Shown here piece by piece: positions 33,267-42,266 of a stretch of DNA of 64,000 nucleotides. Origin of the DNA: Brevibacillus panacihumi (GTDB lineage Bacteria; Bacillota; Bacilli; Brevibacillales; Brevibacillaceae); assembly GCF_003710985.1 (NCBI RefSeq), contig NZ_RHHT01000027.1, positions 150,298-214,297 on the forward strand. The letters are read 5' to 3'. Numbering within the stretch: position 1 is the first letter of the stretch; each line of letters begins with the position of its first letter. The position numbers and the translations under genes were made by a program. The notes beneath the pieces were generated by a model that searched no databases, was not told where the DNA came from, and worked only from the letters and a program-made list of their open reading frames with translations.

Positions 33267-33896
33267 ATGACAAATGAAGGAACGTCCACCCGCGATCAGA
33301 TCTTGCACATGCTAAAGGTCAGAGGGTCGCTCTCAGTCAGCGACATGGCAGTCGATCTTGGCATCACGGAGATGGCGGTGAGACGTCATCTAAATACATT
33401 GGAACGGGATAGCTTGATCAAGTCTACCTTGGTTCGGCAAGCGATGGGACGCCCAACAAACGTTTATTCCTTGTCGCAGGAAGCAGATGAATTGTTTCCG
33501 CGCAATTATTCTCATTTGACGCTAGATTTTCTTCGGGATTTGCAAGACATGGACGGCATGGGAAAAGTGGAAATGCTTTTTCGCCGCCGTGAGAATCGTC
33601 TGGAGGAAACCTACCGGCCGCAGATTCAGGGAGATTTGGAAGAACGTGTAGCCAAGTTGGCCGAGCTGCAAAATGACAAAGGCTATATGGTGGAATGGGA
33701 AAAGGTCGAATCCGGAGACGGCTACCGCATCCAAGAATTTAACTGTCCCATTTCGCAAGTTGCCCGTGAGTACAATCAGGCATGCAGCTGCGAGCTTTCG
33801 CTGTTCCGCCGCGTGCTCAAAGCCAATGTCGAGCAGACCTCGTGCATGGCCAAAGGCGGCGAAAAATGCGTGTTCGAGATCAAAGAAGCAAAGTAA
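33267..33896 (+). CDS. SufR-like DeoR/ArsR-type transcriptional regulator with cysteine cluster
   Basis: This 209-residue regulator has an N-terminal winged helix (about 8-70; LSVSDMAVDLGITEMAVRRHL) and a C-terminal domain with Cys160, Cys173, Cys175, Cys193 and Cys201 (NCPISQVAREYNQACSCE and TSCMAKGGEKCVF). This spacing resembles SufR, which binds an Fe-S cluster and represses the suf genes in cyanobacteria and others. It may sense Fe-S or redox status. The ATG at 33267 follows AAAGGGCGGTG. An inverted repeat overlaps its own promoter, and a strong terminator follows. Confidence 0.82.
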   Translation: MTNEGTSTRDQILHMLKVRGSLSVSDMAVDLGITEMAVRRHLNTLERDSLIKSTLVRQAMGRPTNVYSLSQEADELFPRNYSHLTLDFLRDLQDMDGMGKVEMLFRRRENRLEETYRPQIQGDLEERVAKLAELQNDKGYMVEWEKVESGDGYRIQEFNCPISQVAREYNQACSCELSLFRRVLKANVEQTSCMAKGGEKCVFEIKEAK

Positions 33897-33910
33897 AGCT
33901 GGAACCGGGA

Positions 33911-33955
33911 AAGCCAAAATCCACTTGATGGTTGAGTGGATTTTGGCTTTTTTTG
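33911..33955 (+). terminator. Terminator after the SufR-like gene
   Basis: A perfect 15-bp stem (AAGCCAAAATCCACT with AGTGGATTTTGGCTT) is followed by a T run. Confidence 0.9.
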
Positions 33956-34017
33956 TCCTTTTGGGGAATTCTACACAATACGTGCAGGGAAAATGCAAAG
34001 TATAAGGATGGATAAAA

Positions 34018-35295
34018 GTGACGGACAAAAATGGGAACAAGACGGCCCGCAACGCTCAGGCGACGCTGCGAGGGGAGAGTTGGGGCATCAGAAGGCTCCT
34101 TCCTTTTTTGGGTCCCGCATTTATAGCAGCGGTAGCCTATATCGATCCCGGCAATTTCGCAACAAACATTACGGCGGGGTCCAAGTACGGATATCTCTTG
34201 CTATGGGTGATCGTCGTCTCCAATGTCATGGCCGTTCTGATTCAAAGCTTGTCCGCAAAGCTGGGCATCGCCACGAGAAAAAACTTGCCTGAGGTGGCAA
34301 GGGAAAGGCTGCCTAGATCCGTAGCCATCTTCTTGTGGGCTCAGGCCGAACTGGTCATCATTGCGACGGATTTGGCAGAGTTCATCGGAGCAGCACTCGG
34401 ATTGCACCTATTGTTTCACCTTGACCTCGTGCTGGCTGCCATCGTTACTGCGATTGCTTCTTTTGCCATTCTGGAGGTTCAACGACGAGGATTCCGCTCC
34501 TTCGAGGCAGTGATTGTGGTCATGGTCTTTGCCGTCGTGCTGGCGTTTGCAGTCCAAACCTTTCTGGTAAAGCCTGATCTGGCAGCCATGGCGAAAAGCA
34601 TCTTCGTTCCGCGCTTTCAGGGTACGGACAGCATCCTCTTGGCTGCCGGGATCCTGGGTGCTACTGTTATGCCGCACGCCATTTATCTGCACTCTTCCTT
34701 GACGCAAAATCGCGTGGTGGGAAAGAATGATGAAGAAAGCAAACAAATATTCAAATTCGAATTTATCGATATTATAATAGCAATGATTATCGCTGGAGCT
34801 ATCAACATGAGCATGCTGGTCGTATCAGCAGCATTGTTTTACAAGCATGGCTTGTTCGTGGAGGATTTGCAGCAAGCCTTTTACGAACTGCAACATTATG
34901 TCGGTCCGGTCGCTTCCATCTCATTCGGGCTGGGACTGCTGATAGCCGGATTGTCAAGCTCTGCAGTCGGTACATTGTCCGGCGACATCGTCATGCAAGG
35001 GTTTATCAAGAAAAAGATCAATTTGTACATTCGCCGGGCCATTACCATGATCCCGCCATTGCTCATCATGATTTGGGGCGTCAATCCGACGAATGCCCTG
35101 GTAATGAGTCAGGTGATCCTGTCCTTCGGCATTGCGTTTGCACTGGTGCCGTTGATCCTTTTCACCAGCAGTCAAAAGATTATGGGCGCCTTGGTGAACC
35201 ACCGTGTAACGACGTTCTTTGCTTGGATTGTTGCCTCTCTGGTGGTCTTCTTGAACGTTTTTTTGCTGTGGGAGACCTTGTTTCCCGACGTGTGA
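34018..35295 (+). CDS. mntH: Nramp-family manganese/divalent metal transporter
   Basis: This proton-coupled importer of Mn2+ or Fe2+ has 425 residues and eleven hydrophobic segments. The metal-binding signature motifs are present: DPGNFATN near residue 43 (helix 1) and ATVMPHAIYLHSS near 218 (helix 6, Met-Pro-His). The GTG start follows AAGGATG. No MntR box or manganese riboswitch was recognised in the 120 bases upstream. It lies between the SufR-like regulator and yutF. Confidence 0.93.
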   Translation: MTDKNGNKTARNAQATLRGESWGIRRLLPFLGPAFIAAVAYIDPGNFATNITAGSKYGYLLLWVIVVSNVMAVLIQSLSAKLGIATRKNLPEVARERLPRSVAIFLWAQAELVIIATDLAEFIGAALGLHLLFHLDLVLAAIVTAIASFAILEVQRRGFRSFEAVIVVMVFAVVLAFAVQTFLVKPDLAAMAKSIFVPRFQGTDSILLAAGILGATVMPHAIYLHSSLTQNRVVGKNDEESKQIFKFEFIDIIIAMIIAGAINMSMLVVSAALFYKHGLFVEDLQQAFYELQHYVGPVASISFGLGLLIAGLSSSAVGTLSGDIVMQGFIKKKINLYIRRAITMIPPLLIMIWGVNPTNALVMSQVILSFGIAFALVPLILFTSSQKIMGALVNHRVTTFFAWIVASLVVFLNVFLLWETLFPDV

Positions 35296-35344
35296 GGACA
35301 AGCCTATCGGTATTACAGATTCCTACTTAAAAAGGAGTACCCAA

Positions 35345-36127
35345 ATGAATAGTAAAAACTACAAGGGCTATTTGCTCGATCTGGATGGCACCATCTACCG
35401 CGGGACGGAAGCGGTGCCAGGGGCAGAAGCCTTTCTTGCACATTTGCGAGAAGAGCAGATCCCGTATTTGTTTTTGACCAATAATTCGTCGGCGACACCG
35501 CAGCAAGTGGCGAAGCGTCTTCAGCAAATGGGCATTGAGGCGACAGCGGATGAGGTATACACGTCCAGCATGGCGACTGCCCAGTATTTGTCCGAGCAAG
35601 CAGATCAAGCCGAAGTGTACGTCATCGGGGAAGAGGGGCTGCGTACGGAGCTGCTCAGTCGCGGATTTATCCTGACTGAAGAGGAGCCGAAATTCGTGGT
35701 GGTCGGGATCGACAAGGAATTTTCCTATGAGAAGCTGGCGATTGCGGCACGCGCGGTGCGAAACGGTGCCGCCCTGATCGCCACGAATGGAGATGCCGCA
35801 TTGCCGTCGAATCATGGGCTGATCCCAGGCAACGGATCATTGGTAGCGGCGGTAGAGGTAGCCTCCGGTGCCAAAGCGACATTCATCGGCAAGCCGGAGC
35901 CGATCATCGTCCGCTACGCCTTGGGCAAGCTGGGCACTCATACAGGAGACACGCTGATCGTCGGGGATAATCTGCATACGGATATCGAAGCAGGCGCCAA
36001 CAGCGGGCTGGACAGCCTGCTCGTCTTGACCGGTTATTCCACGCGAGAGGATGCCCAGCGCCATGCTGTCCGGCCTACGCATGTGGCAGAGGATTTAGCC
36101 GAGTGGCTGCTGCGAATCAAGGCTTAA
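35345..36127 (+). CDS. yutF: HAD-superfamily phosphatase of the NagD type (YutF)
   Basis: This 260-residue hydrolase has the HAD motif I aspartates (GYLLDLDGTIYRG), motif II (FLTNNSS), the motif III lysine region (GKPEPIIVRYAL) and motif IV (VGDNLHTDIEAG). It fits the TIGR01457-type subfamily of Bacillales. The substrate is unknown; relatives act on sugar phosphates or nucleotides. AAAGGAG precedes the ATG. Its stop overlaps that of convergent yutG by 4 bases. Confidence 0.92.
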   Translation: MNSKNYKGYLLDLDGTIYRGTEAVPGAEAFLAHLREEQIPYLFLTNNSSATPQQVAKRLQQMGIEATADEVYTSSMATAQYLSEQADQAEVYVIGEEGLRTELLSRGFILTEEEPKFVVVGIDKEFSYEKLAIAARAVRNGAALIATNGDAALPSNHGLIPGNGSLVAAVEVASGAKATFIGKPEPIIVRYALGKLGTHTGDTLIVGDNLHTDIEAGANSGLDSLLVLTGYSTREDAQRHAVRPTHVAEDLAEWLLRIKA

Positions 36128-36621
36128 GCATTCTTCTTCCTGCTTTTGACGATGAGCGATACGGCTGCGGCGACTGCGCCGACCAGATCGTCAAGGAAGG
36201 TATGGACTCCTGCTCGCTTGTCATTGAGCTGCGCCAGCTTTCCGTACTTCAGCTTGTCTACATAGCCAAAATTCGTGAAGCCGATGCTTCCGTACAGGTT
36301 GACGATCGCGAGTGCCAGTACCTCGTCTACGCCATACAGAGGCTCATCCGTCTCGATGATGGCCTGCAACGGTGGAAGCAGCTTTTTTTCTTCTCCCAGT
36401 ATATCCAGTTGGATGCCGGTGAGCAGCGCGTTCTGCACTTCCCTTTTATTCAGGACGGAATAGACGCTCTCCTTGCAATAGTCCAGAGAGAGGTCCGGAA
36501 TGTAGTCTTTTTGCAGAAACATCACGATGTCGGCAATATCATCCAGCGTTACGCCGCGCTGCTGCATGAGGTCGATGACAATCTGCAGGCAGGATGAGCT
36601 GTTTAAGGCGTGGTCTCCCAT
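36124..36621 (-). CDS. yutG: Phosphatidylglycerophosphatase A-like protein (YutG)
   Basis: This 165-residue protein belongs to the PgpA-like family. It has the long helical start (GVTLDDIADIVMFLQKDYIPDL) and the C-terminal pattern LYGSIGFTNFGYVDKLKYGKL and VHTFLDDLVGAVAAA of YutG. PgpA of E. coli dephosphorylates phosphatidylglycerol phosphate. In Bacillales this short form is less hydrophobic and its activity is not certain. The ATG at 36621 is 12 bases after GAGGAGG, a rather long spacing. Confidence 0.82.
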   Translation of the reverse strand: MGDHALNSSSCLQIVIDLMQQRGVTLDDIADIVMFLQKDYIPDLSLDYCKESVYSVLNKREVQNALLTGIQLDILGEEKKLLPPLQAIIETDEPLYGVDEVLALAIVNLYGSIGFTNFGYVDKLKYGKLAQLNDKRAGVHTFLDDLVGAVAAAVSLIVKSRKKNA

Positions 36622-36694
36622 AGATGAGATTTTCCTCCTCTTAAAAAAAAGCCAATTCTTTTCACATGCGGATAGTATCTGCATCGAGATAGGC

Positions 36695-36721
36695 ACCTAT
36701 CCGGTCGCCTGCACATACACT
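36695..36721 (+). promoter_or_regulatory. Candidate SigK promoter of yutH
   Basis: AC at 36695 is followed after 17 bases by CATACACT at 36714, which fits the late mother-cell SigK pattern (AC, 17 bases, CATANNNT). yutH codes for a spore coat protein made late in the mother cell in B. subtilis. It lies 80 bases before the yutH start. Confidence 0.55.
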
Positions 36722-36800
36722 TTCACAGGGAAAGAATGCGCGATGCGAAACAAAGCTTCGCTGAGCGCGGTGAGATGGTGTGTGAGGAGGTCGACATTTC

Positions 36801-37886
36801 ATGGACGAGAAGGAGTTCTTGCAAGAGGAGTACGGATTCACCATCAATGGATGGCGGGAATCCGGAGCCCAGAAGGTACTGGAGACGGACCAGGGACTGT
36901 TCTATCTGTATACAGCACCGGCAGGTTACAAATATAAAAGCAAGCTTGTCGAGCGGGTTCGCAAGCATCTGACCCAGCAGCAGGAGATCGGGATGCTGAA
37001 GCTGGTCAAGACAAAAGAAGGGCATCCCCATACATTTTATGAAGATGCGATGTGCTATCTCTATCGCGGAGTGAGAGAAGGACAGCTGGATGACCCGGTG
37101 TACGCCTGCGGTCAGTCGCTGGCTCGCTTTCACAAGGCCACAGCATCTTTTACCGGGGACAAACTATTTCTTCCGTACAGCTCGTTGGGAAGCTGGCCGA
37201 GCATGTGGCGCCGCAAGCTTCGCCGCTACAACGAATACCGCGATGAACTGGACGAAGTGAGCGGAGAGCTGACCCCGATGGACGAATTTTTGCTTACCAG
37301 CTATACGTACGTCCATCAATTAGGCGAGACTGCCGTCCAATATTTGAGCGCGGCAGGCTATGATCGGGTGGTCAAGGAGACTGCATCTTTTGGAAAAGTA
37401 GCCTACCAAAACTTTGAGCAAGGGTATATGCTATGGAATGAACAGGAAGTCAGGCTGATGGGCGGCGAGTGGAACTGGGTGTTGGATATGCGCGCTCGCG
37501 ACATTGGCCAGTGGCTCAAGGCAGAGAGCAGACGCAATGGATGGAAGGATGAGTCGGCCATCCGTTTTATAGAGGGATACAACAGCGTCTCACCCCTGCT
37601 GGAGAGCGAGTATCCGATCATTTATGGCCTGATGCTGTATCCGGGAAGATTTCTCAAGCTGGTGGAGACGTACCAGGAGCTGCCGGATGAGGAGCGGGAG
37701 GCTGTAGATGCGAAGATCTGGCATACACACTTGGAAGACGAGCTTGTTCATATGGAAGAGGCACTCCGTCGGTATCCGCAGGTGATTGAACAACAGTACG
37801 GGACGTCCATTCCACAAATTGACTGGTTGTGGAGGCGGGAAAATGAAAAAGCCTTGGATCGTCGTGACGAGAAAAGTAGCGAATGA
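36801..37886 (+). CDS. yutH: Spore coat-associated protein YutH (CotS/kinase-like fold)
   Basis: This 361-residue protein resembles YutH of the spore coat kinase-like family (CotS, CotI, YutH), which has an aminoglycoside-phosphotransferase-like fold. Typical segments are LARFHKATASF near 110, and MRARDIGQWLK near 230. The catalytic aspartate loop is not clear. GAGGAGG precedes the ATG. Its last 44 bases overlap the start of the next gene. A SigK-like promoter lies upstream. Confidence 0.87.
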   Translation: MDEKEFLQEEYGFTINGWRESGAQKVLETDQGLFYLYTAPAGYKYKSKLVERVRKHLTQQQEIGMLKLVKTKEGHPHTFYEDAMCYLYRGVREGQLDDPVYACGQSLARFHKATASFTGDKLFLPYSSLGSWPSMWRRKLRRYNEYRDELDEVSGELTPMDEFLLTSYTYVHQLGETAVQYLSAAGYDRVVKETASFGKVAYQNFEQGYMLWNEQEVRLMGGEWNWVLDMRARDIGQWLKAESRRNGWKDESAIRFIEGYNSVSPLLESEYPIIYGLMLYPGRFLKLVETYQELPDEEREAVDAKIWHTHLEDELVHMEEALRRYPQVIEQQYGTSIPQIDWLWRRENEKALDRRDEKSSE

Positions 37887-38805
37887 AGCCATCGAATTGC
37901 TGGAATCGGCGGGGGAGGTAGATGTCTGGCAGGAGGATGCTCCGATGCCGCGCGCGGTTTTTCTGGAAAAAGCGCAGCGTGCAGATGCGATTCTGACCAT
38001 GCTGACGGAGAAGGTGGATGAAGAGCTGTTGGCGCATGCCTCCCATCTGCGGATCGTCGCCAATATGGCAGTCGGGTACGACAATCTGGACGTGGAAGCC
38101 TGCAAAAAGCACGGAGTAATCGCCACGAATACGCCTGACGTGTTGACGGAAGCAACGGCGGATCTGACTTTTGCCCTGTTGATGGCGACGGCTCGCCGCT
38201 TGACGGAAGCGAACCGCTTTATACTGGCCGGGGAGTGGACCTCCTGGAGTCCGTCCTTGCTGGCAGGGCAAAGCGTATACGGAACGACTTTGGGCATCAT
38301 TGGAATGGGCAGGATCGGCGAGGCGGTTGCGCGCAGGGCGAATGGCTTCGGAATGAAGATTCTGTACCATAACCGCCGTCCGAGACCAGAGGCGGAAGCG
38401 AAAACAGGGGCGGTACATGTCGATCTGGATACATTGTTGCGGGAGTCGGACCATGTCGTAGTGCTGACCCCTTTGACGGATGAAACGCGGATGCTCATCG
38501 GCGAGCGAGAGTTTTCTTTGATGAAGCCGACAGCCGTGTTTGTCAATGCGTCCAGGGGAGGCACGGTGGATGAAAATGCGCTGTATCAAGCTTTGGTGAC
38601 CAAGCAGATCTGGGCTGCCGGACTGGATGTCTTTTCACAGGAGCCTGTCAGCCCGGACCATCCGCTGCTTCGTTTGCCCAATCTCACAGCACTTCCGCAT
38701 ATCGGCAGTGCGACCCTGCAAGCCCGTGCAGAGATGGCACGATTGGCAGCAGCCAATATCGTCGAGGTGCTAGGCGGAAGGGAGCCGTTGACACCTCTAT
38801 GGTAA
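37843..38805 (+). CDS. D-isomer-specific 2-hydroxyacid dehydrogenase (glyoxylate/hydroxypyruvate reductase-like)
   Basis: This 320-residue NAD(P)-dependent enzyme has the Rossmann motif GIIGMGRIGEAVARRANGFGM near 150 and the catalytic residues of the family: Arg in NASRGGTVDENAL, Glu in FSQEPV and His in LPHIGSATLQAR. The best match is the glycerate dehydrogenase/glyoxylate reductase group. The ATG at 37843 follows GGAGGCGGG, inside the end of yutH. The next gene overlaps its end by 7 bases. Confidence 0.9.
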   Translation: MKKPWIVVTRKVANEAIELLESAGEVDVWQEDAPMPRAVFLEKAQRADAILTMLTEKVDEELLAHASHLRIVANMAVGYDNLDVEACKKHGVIATNTPDVLTEATADLTFALLMATARRLTEANRFILAGEWTSWSPSLLAGQSVYGTTLGIIGMGRIGEAVARRANGFGMKILYHNRRPRPEAEAKTGAVHVDLDTLLRESDHVVVLTPLTDETRMLIGEREFSLMKPTAVFVNASRGGTVDENALYQALVTKQIWAAGLDVFSQEPVSPDHPLLRLPNLTALPHIGSATLQARAEMARLAAANIVEVLGGREPLTPLW

Positions 38806-39734
38806 CGGTTCTTTGCAGCATTGCAGCGGGATTGCTGGTGGTTGCCATTGTGATCGGCTTGATTTCGTTTCAGGTGACGTGGAAGCTGACACATCCCCGA
38901 AGAAAGCCCATCGATATGGAGCCGAAGGACTTCGGCTTGGATCAGGTGGAGGATGTGCGCTTTCCCAGTCGGGAAGCGGGCATTTCGCTGGCGGGCTGGT
39001 ATTTTTCGGCGGAAAAGGAGACGGGCCGTTCTCGTGGGAAAACCATTATATTTTCCCATGGCTACAGTCAAAACAGGCAGGAGCCGCACTTGCCCGCCTT
39101 GTCGCTGGCAGCCAGGCTGGTGCGTGACGGTTATGATGTCCTGATGTTCGATTTTCGCAACGCGGGTGAATCCAGTGATGCCTTGACGACGATCGGGCTT
39201 CGCGAACAGCAGGATTTGCTAGGGGCGATTGACTTTGTTGCGTCTACCAGACCGGGACATGCTTTGGGGCTGATCGGTTTTTCGATGGGGTCGGCCACTT
39301 CTTTGCTCGTGGGGGGAGTCGATCCGCGCATTGTGGCGATTGTAGCCGATTCGCCTTTTTACTCCCTGCAAGAGTATTTGCAAGAGAATTTGCCGCAATG
39401 GACGGGCCTGCCGCGTTTTCCCTTCAATTGGTTTATCCTCACGTTGACACCTGTGCTGATGCGGGCCAATCCGGGTGATGTGAAGCCGTATGACGCGGTG
39501 AGGCAGGCCGGCAAACCGATATTTTTCATCCACGGGACAGCAGATGCTACAGTACCAGCAGTGAACAGTGAGCGCCTGTACGCTCTGGCGGGCGATCCGG
39601 GCTCGCGGCTGTGGCTGGTGCCGGGCGCAGGACATGTGCGCAGCTATGCGATGCACCCTGAAGAATACGGGCTTAAGGTGATAGAGTTTTTGAATGAGGT
39701 TTTGGATATGAAAAAAGCAGCTACGGATTCGTAG
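38799..39734 (+). CDS. Membrane-anchored alpha/beta hydrolase
   Basis: This 311-residue protein has one N-terminal membrane helix (about 5-25) and an alpha/beta hydrolase domain. The oxyanion region is FSHGYSQNR, the nucleophile elbow GFSMGS (serine near residue 167), the acid is in HGTADATVP and the His in GAGHVRSY. The domain should face the outside. The substrate is unknown. Its stop codon lies inside the stem of the yutI terminator. Confidence 0.87.
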   Translation: MVTVLCSIAAGLLVVAIVIGLISFQVTWKLTHPRRKPIDMEPKDFGLDQVEDVRFPSREAGISLAGWYFSAEKETGRSRGKTIIFSHGYSQNRQEPHLPALSLAARLVRDGYDVLMFDFRNAGESSDALTTIGLREQQDLLGAIDFVASTRPGHALGLIGFSMGSATSLLVGGVDPRIVAIVADSPFYSLQEYLQENLPQWTGLPRFPFNWFILTLTPVLMRANPGDVKPYDAVRQAGKPIFFIHGTADATVPAVNSERLYALAGDPGSRLWLVPGAGHVRSYAMHPEEYGLKVIEFLNEVLDMKKAATDS

Positions 39735-39740
39735 CTGCTT
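39711..39740 (-). terminator. Terminator of yutI
   Basis: AAGCAGCTACG and CGTAGCTGCTT form a perfect 11-bp stem with a GATT loop. The T run is on the minus strand. The plus-strand hydrolase stop codon is part of the stem. Confidence 0.8.
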
Positions 39741-39756
39741 CTACGCCTGTATCGGC

Positions 39757-39984
39757 TTAGAATACTTGTTGTACTTCCTTGATGCCAGGGATTTCTTCGA
39801 TCAGTGCGCGTTCAATCCCGGCTTTCAGGGTGATGGTGGACGAAGGGCAGCTTCCGCATGCACCCATCAGGCGCAGTTTCACGACGCCATCTTCGACATC
39901 GACGAGTTGTACGTCGCCGCCGTCGCGTTGCAGGTACGGACGCAGTTTATCGAGAACTTCTTGTACTTGATCCATAACTTCCAT
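39757..39984 (-). CDS. yutI: NifU C-terminal domain Fe-S scaffold protein (YutI)
   Basis: This 75-residue protein is a single NifU C-terminal domain with the two cluster cysteines in GACGSCPSS (Cys43, Cys46). It should carry or transfer [4Fe-4S] clusters, perhaps to LipA or to the aconitase class of proteins. The B. subtilis YutI is longer (about 111 residues); this one lacks its N-terminal part. AAAGGAGTG precedes the ATG. Confidence 0.93.
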   Translation of the reverse strand: MEVMDQVQEVLDKLRPYLQRDGGDVQLVDVEDGVVKLRLMGACGSCPSSTITLKAGIERALIEEIPGIKEVQQVF

Positions 39985-40123
39985 GCTTCATTCACTCCTT
40001 TCCCAGCTTCTCTTTATTATAATCATTACGCGAGGAGAAATCCATTGCTTCCGCGCCTGGTCTGCACTTTGCACAAGGATGGGCTTTGCATGTGCAGTGT
40101 ATCCCCTTTTTACAGAAATGACA

Positions 40124-40132
40124 TGTTATAAT
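40124..40132 (+). promoter_or_regulatory. Extended -10 promoter of mccAB
   Basis: TGTTATAAT is a perfect extended -10 box (TGnTATAAT). No good -35 lies at the right distance. The first start codon is 39 bases downstream. CymR control is expected from the family but no operator was identified. Confidence 0.6.
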
Positions 40133-40170
40133 AGACCTGAAATTACTACGTGATAAGGAGTCAGATTGAC

Positions 40171-41094
40171 GTGAATGTATATCGCAACGTAAAAGAACTG
40201 ATCGGAAACACGCCGATCGTGGAAATCACGCAGTTTGAGCTGCCGCAGGGCGTCCGGTTGTTTGCCAAACTGGAGTATTTCAATCCAGGGGGAAGCGTCA
40301 AGGACAGACTCGGGATGGAGCTGATCCGAGCGGCTGAGGAGAGCGGCGAGCTCAAGCCGGGCGGGACCATCATCGAGCCGACTGCAGGAAATACCGGGAT
40401 CGGGGTGGCGCTTGCGGCTGTTGGCACGGGCTACAAGGTGATTTTCTGCGTTCCTGAAAAGTTTTCCGAGGAAAAGCAGGAGTTGATGCGCGCGCTCGGG
40501 GCAGAAGTCATCAATACGCCGACTGAGCTGGGTATCAAAGGGGCCATTGCAAAGGCGAAAGAGCTGGCGGAATCGATTCCGGGCTCGTTTGTTCCCCAGC
40601 AATTCGCAAATCCTGCCAACCCGGATGCGCATTACAAGACCACAGGACCGGAGATTTGGAAACAAATGGAAGGTAATGTGCAGGTCTTTGTAGCCGGAGC
40701 AGGATCAGGCGGAACCTTCATGGGGGCGGCTCGCTATCTCAAGGAGCAGAACCCGAACGTCAAGACAGTGATTGTCGAGCCAGAGGGGTCCATTCTGAAC
40801 GGCGGCGAATCCGGGCCGCACAAGACAGAAGGGATCGGGATGGAGTTTTTGCCGCCATTCATGGACACCAGCTATTTCGACGCGATTCACACGATCCTGG
40901 ATGTCGAGGCGTTTGATCTGGTGAAACAACTGGCTGCCAAGGAAGGCATGCTGGTGGGCAGCTCTGCAGGCGCCGCGATGGCAGCAGCTTTGCGGGAAGC
41001 CAAGGAAGCCGCACCGGGAACCAACATCGTCGTATTGTTCGCCGACAGCAGCGAGCGCTATCTCAGCAAAAAAATCTACCAAGGGGGCATATAA
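40171..41094 (+). CDS. mccA: O-acetylserine-dependent cystathionine beta-synthase
   Basis: This PLP enzyme makes cystathionine from homocysteine and O-acetylserine in the reverse transsulfuration path from methionine to cysteine. The 307 residues match the cysteine synthase fold, with the PLP lysine in NPGGSVKDRLG (Lys44), the TAGNTGIG loop and the C-terminal GSSAGAAMAAAL. The partner gene mccB follows by 1 base, which separates it from plain cysteine synthase. The GTG at 40171 follows AAGGAG by 10 bases. Confidence 0.9.
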   Translation: MNVYRNVKELIGNTPIVEITQFELPQGVRLFAKLEYFNPGGSVKDRLGMELIRAAEESGELKPGGTIIEPTAGNTGIGVALAAVGTGYKVIFCVPEKFSEEKQELMRALGAEVINTPTELGIKGAIAKAKELAESIPGSFVPQQFANPANPDAHYKTTGPEIWKQMEGNVQVFVAGAGSGGTFMGAARYLKEQNPNVKTVIVEPEGSILNGGESGPHKTEGIGMEFLPPFMDTSYFDAIHTILDVEAFDLVKQLAAKEGMLVGSSAGAAMAAALREAKEAAPGTNIVVLFADSSERYLSKKIYQGGI

Positions 41095-41095
41095 A

Positions 41096-42229
41096 ATGAG
41101 AATCAAGACGCGTCTTATTCATGGCGGAATCGAGGGAGATCCCCATACTGGAGCCGTATCGGTTCCGATTTATCAGGTAAGCACCTACAAGCAAGAGGCG
41201 ATTGGCGTACACAAAGGCTTTGAGTACTCCCGCACCGGGAACCCGACGCGCCATGCTCTGGAGACCTATATTGCGGAACTGGAGGGCGGAGCGCGCGGTT
41301 TTGCGTTTGGTTCCGGCATGGCTGCCCTTTCGACAATCCTTTCCCTGTTCAATAAAGGCGATCATCTGGTTGTCGGCGACGACGTATACGGCGGTACCTA
41401 CCGGGTCGTGACACGCGTTTTCTCCAGACTGGGCCTGGATGCGACCTATGTCGATACTAGCGATCTGAAGGCGGTCGAGGCTGCGATTCGCCCGGAAACG
41501 AAAGCGATCGTCATGGAAACGCCGACCAACCCATTGCTGAAAGTAAGCGATATTGGCGCACTGGCTGAGATCGCCAAGGCTAAAGGCGTGCTGCTGGTCG
41601 TCGACAATACCTTTATGACACCGTACTGGCAAAACCCGCTGGATCTGGGAGCCGATATCGTATTCCATAGCGCGACCAAATACCTGGGAGGACACAGCGA
41701 CGTCGTAGCAGGTCTGGTCGTGGTAAAAGACGCACAACTGGGTGAAGAGCTTCACTACGTGCAAAACGCAATCGGCGGCATCCTCGGTCCTCAGGACTCC
41801 TGGATTTTGCTGCGCGGGATGAAAACACTGGGAATTCGCATGGAAGAGCATGAACAAAATGCTCGCACCCTGGCAAAATGGCTGTCGGAGCGCAGCGACA
41901 TCAAGCGTGTGATTTACCCGGGACTGGCTGGTCATTCCGGTCATGAGCTGATCCAAAAACAAGCACGCGGCTTTGGCGGCATGATCTCCTTCGACGTGGG
42001 AAGTGCGGAACGCGCCGATGAAGTGCTGGCAAAAGTGAAGTACTTCACGCTGGCTGAATCGCTGGGAGCAGTCGAAAGTCTGATCAGCGTGCCTGCCCGG
42101 ATGACTCACGCTTCTATTCCGGCAGAACGTCGCGCTGAGCTGGGAATTACCGACGGCTTGATTCGCATCTCTGTCGGAATCGAGGACGTACAGGATCTGA
42201 TCGAGGACCTGGAACAAGCGCTCTCCTAA
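41096..42229 (+). CDS. mccB: Cystathionine gamma-lyase / homocysteine gamma-lyase
   Basis: This PLP enzyme of the Cys/Met metabolism family splits cystathionine to cysteine. Its 377 residues include EYSRTGNPTRHALE, the PLP pocket FGSGMAAL and the PLP lysine in HSATKYLGGHSD. With mccA it forms the reverse transsulfuration operon known from B. subtilis yrhAB. Relatives with cystathionine beta-lyase activity cannot be ruled out by sequence, but the mccA neighbour favours this assignment. Confidence 0.92.
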   Translation: MRIKTRLIHGGIEGDPHTGAVSVPIYQVSTYKQEAIGVHKGFEYSRTGNPTRHALETYIAELEGGARGFAFGSGMAALSTILSLFNKGDHLVVGDDVYGGTYRVVTRVFSRLGLDATYVDTSDLKAVEAAIRPETKAIVMETPTNPLLKVSDIGALAEIAKAKGVLLVVDNTFMTPYWQNPLDLGADIVFHSATKYLGGHSDVVAGLVVVKDAQLGEELHYVQNAIGGILGPQDSWILLRGMKTLGIRMEEHEQNARTLAKWLSERSDIKRVIYPGLAGHSGHELIQKQARGFGGMISFDVGSAERADEVLAKVKYFTLAESLGAVESLISVPARMTHASIPAERRAELGITDGLIRISVGIEDVQDLIEDLEQALS

Positions 42230-42266
42230 GAAAAGGCAGCGCACGAATAGGCAGGTGGCAAAAGCG

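Noticed and set aside
33897..34017. Manganese riboswitch or MntR box before mntH
   Set aside because: Apart from the terminator of the upstream gene, no conserved yybP-type loop or MntR palindrome was seen.
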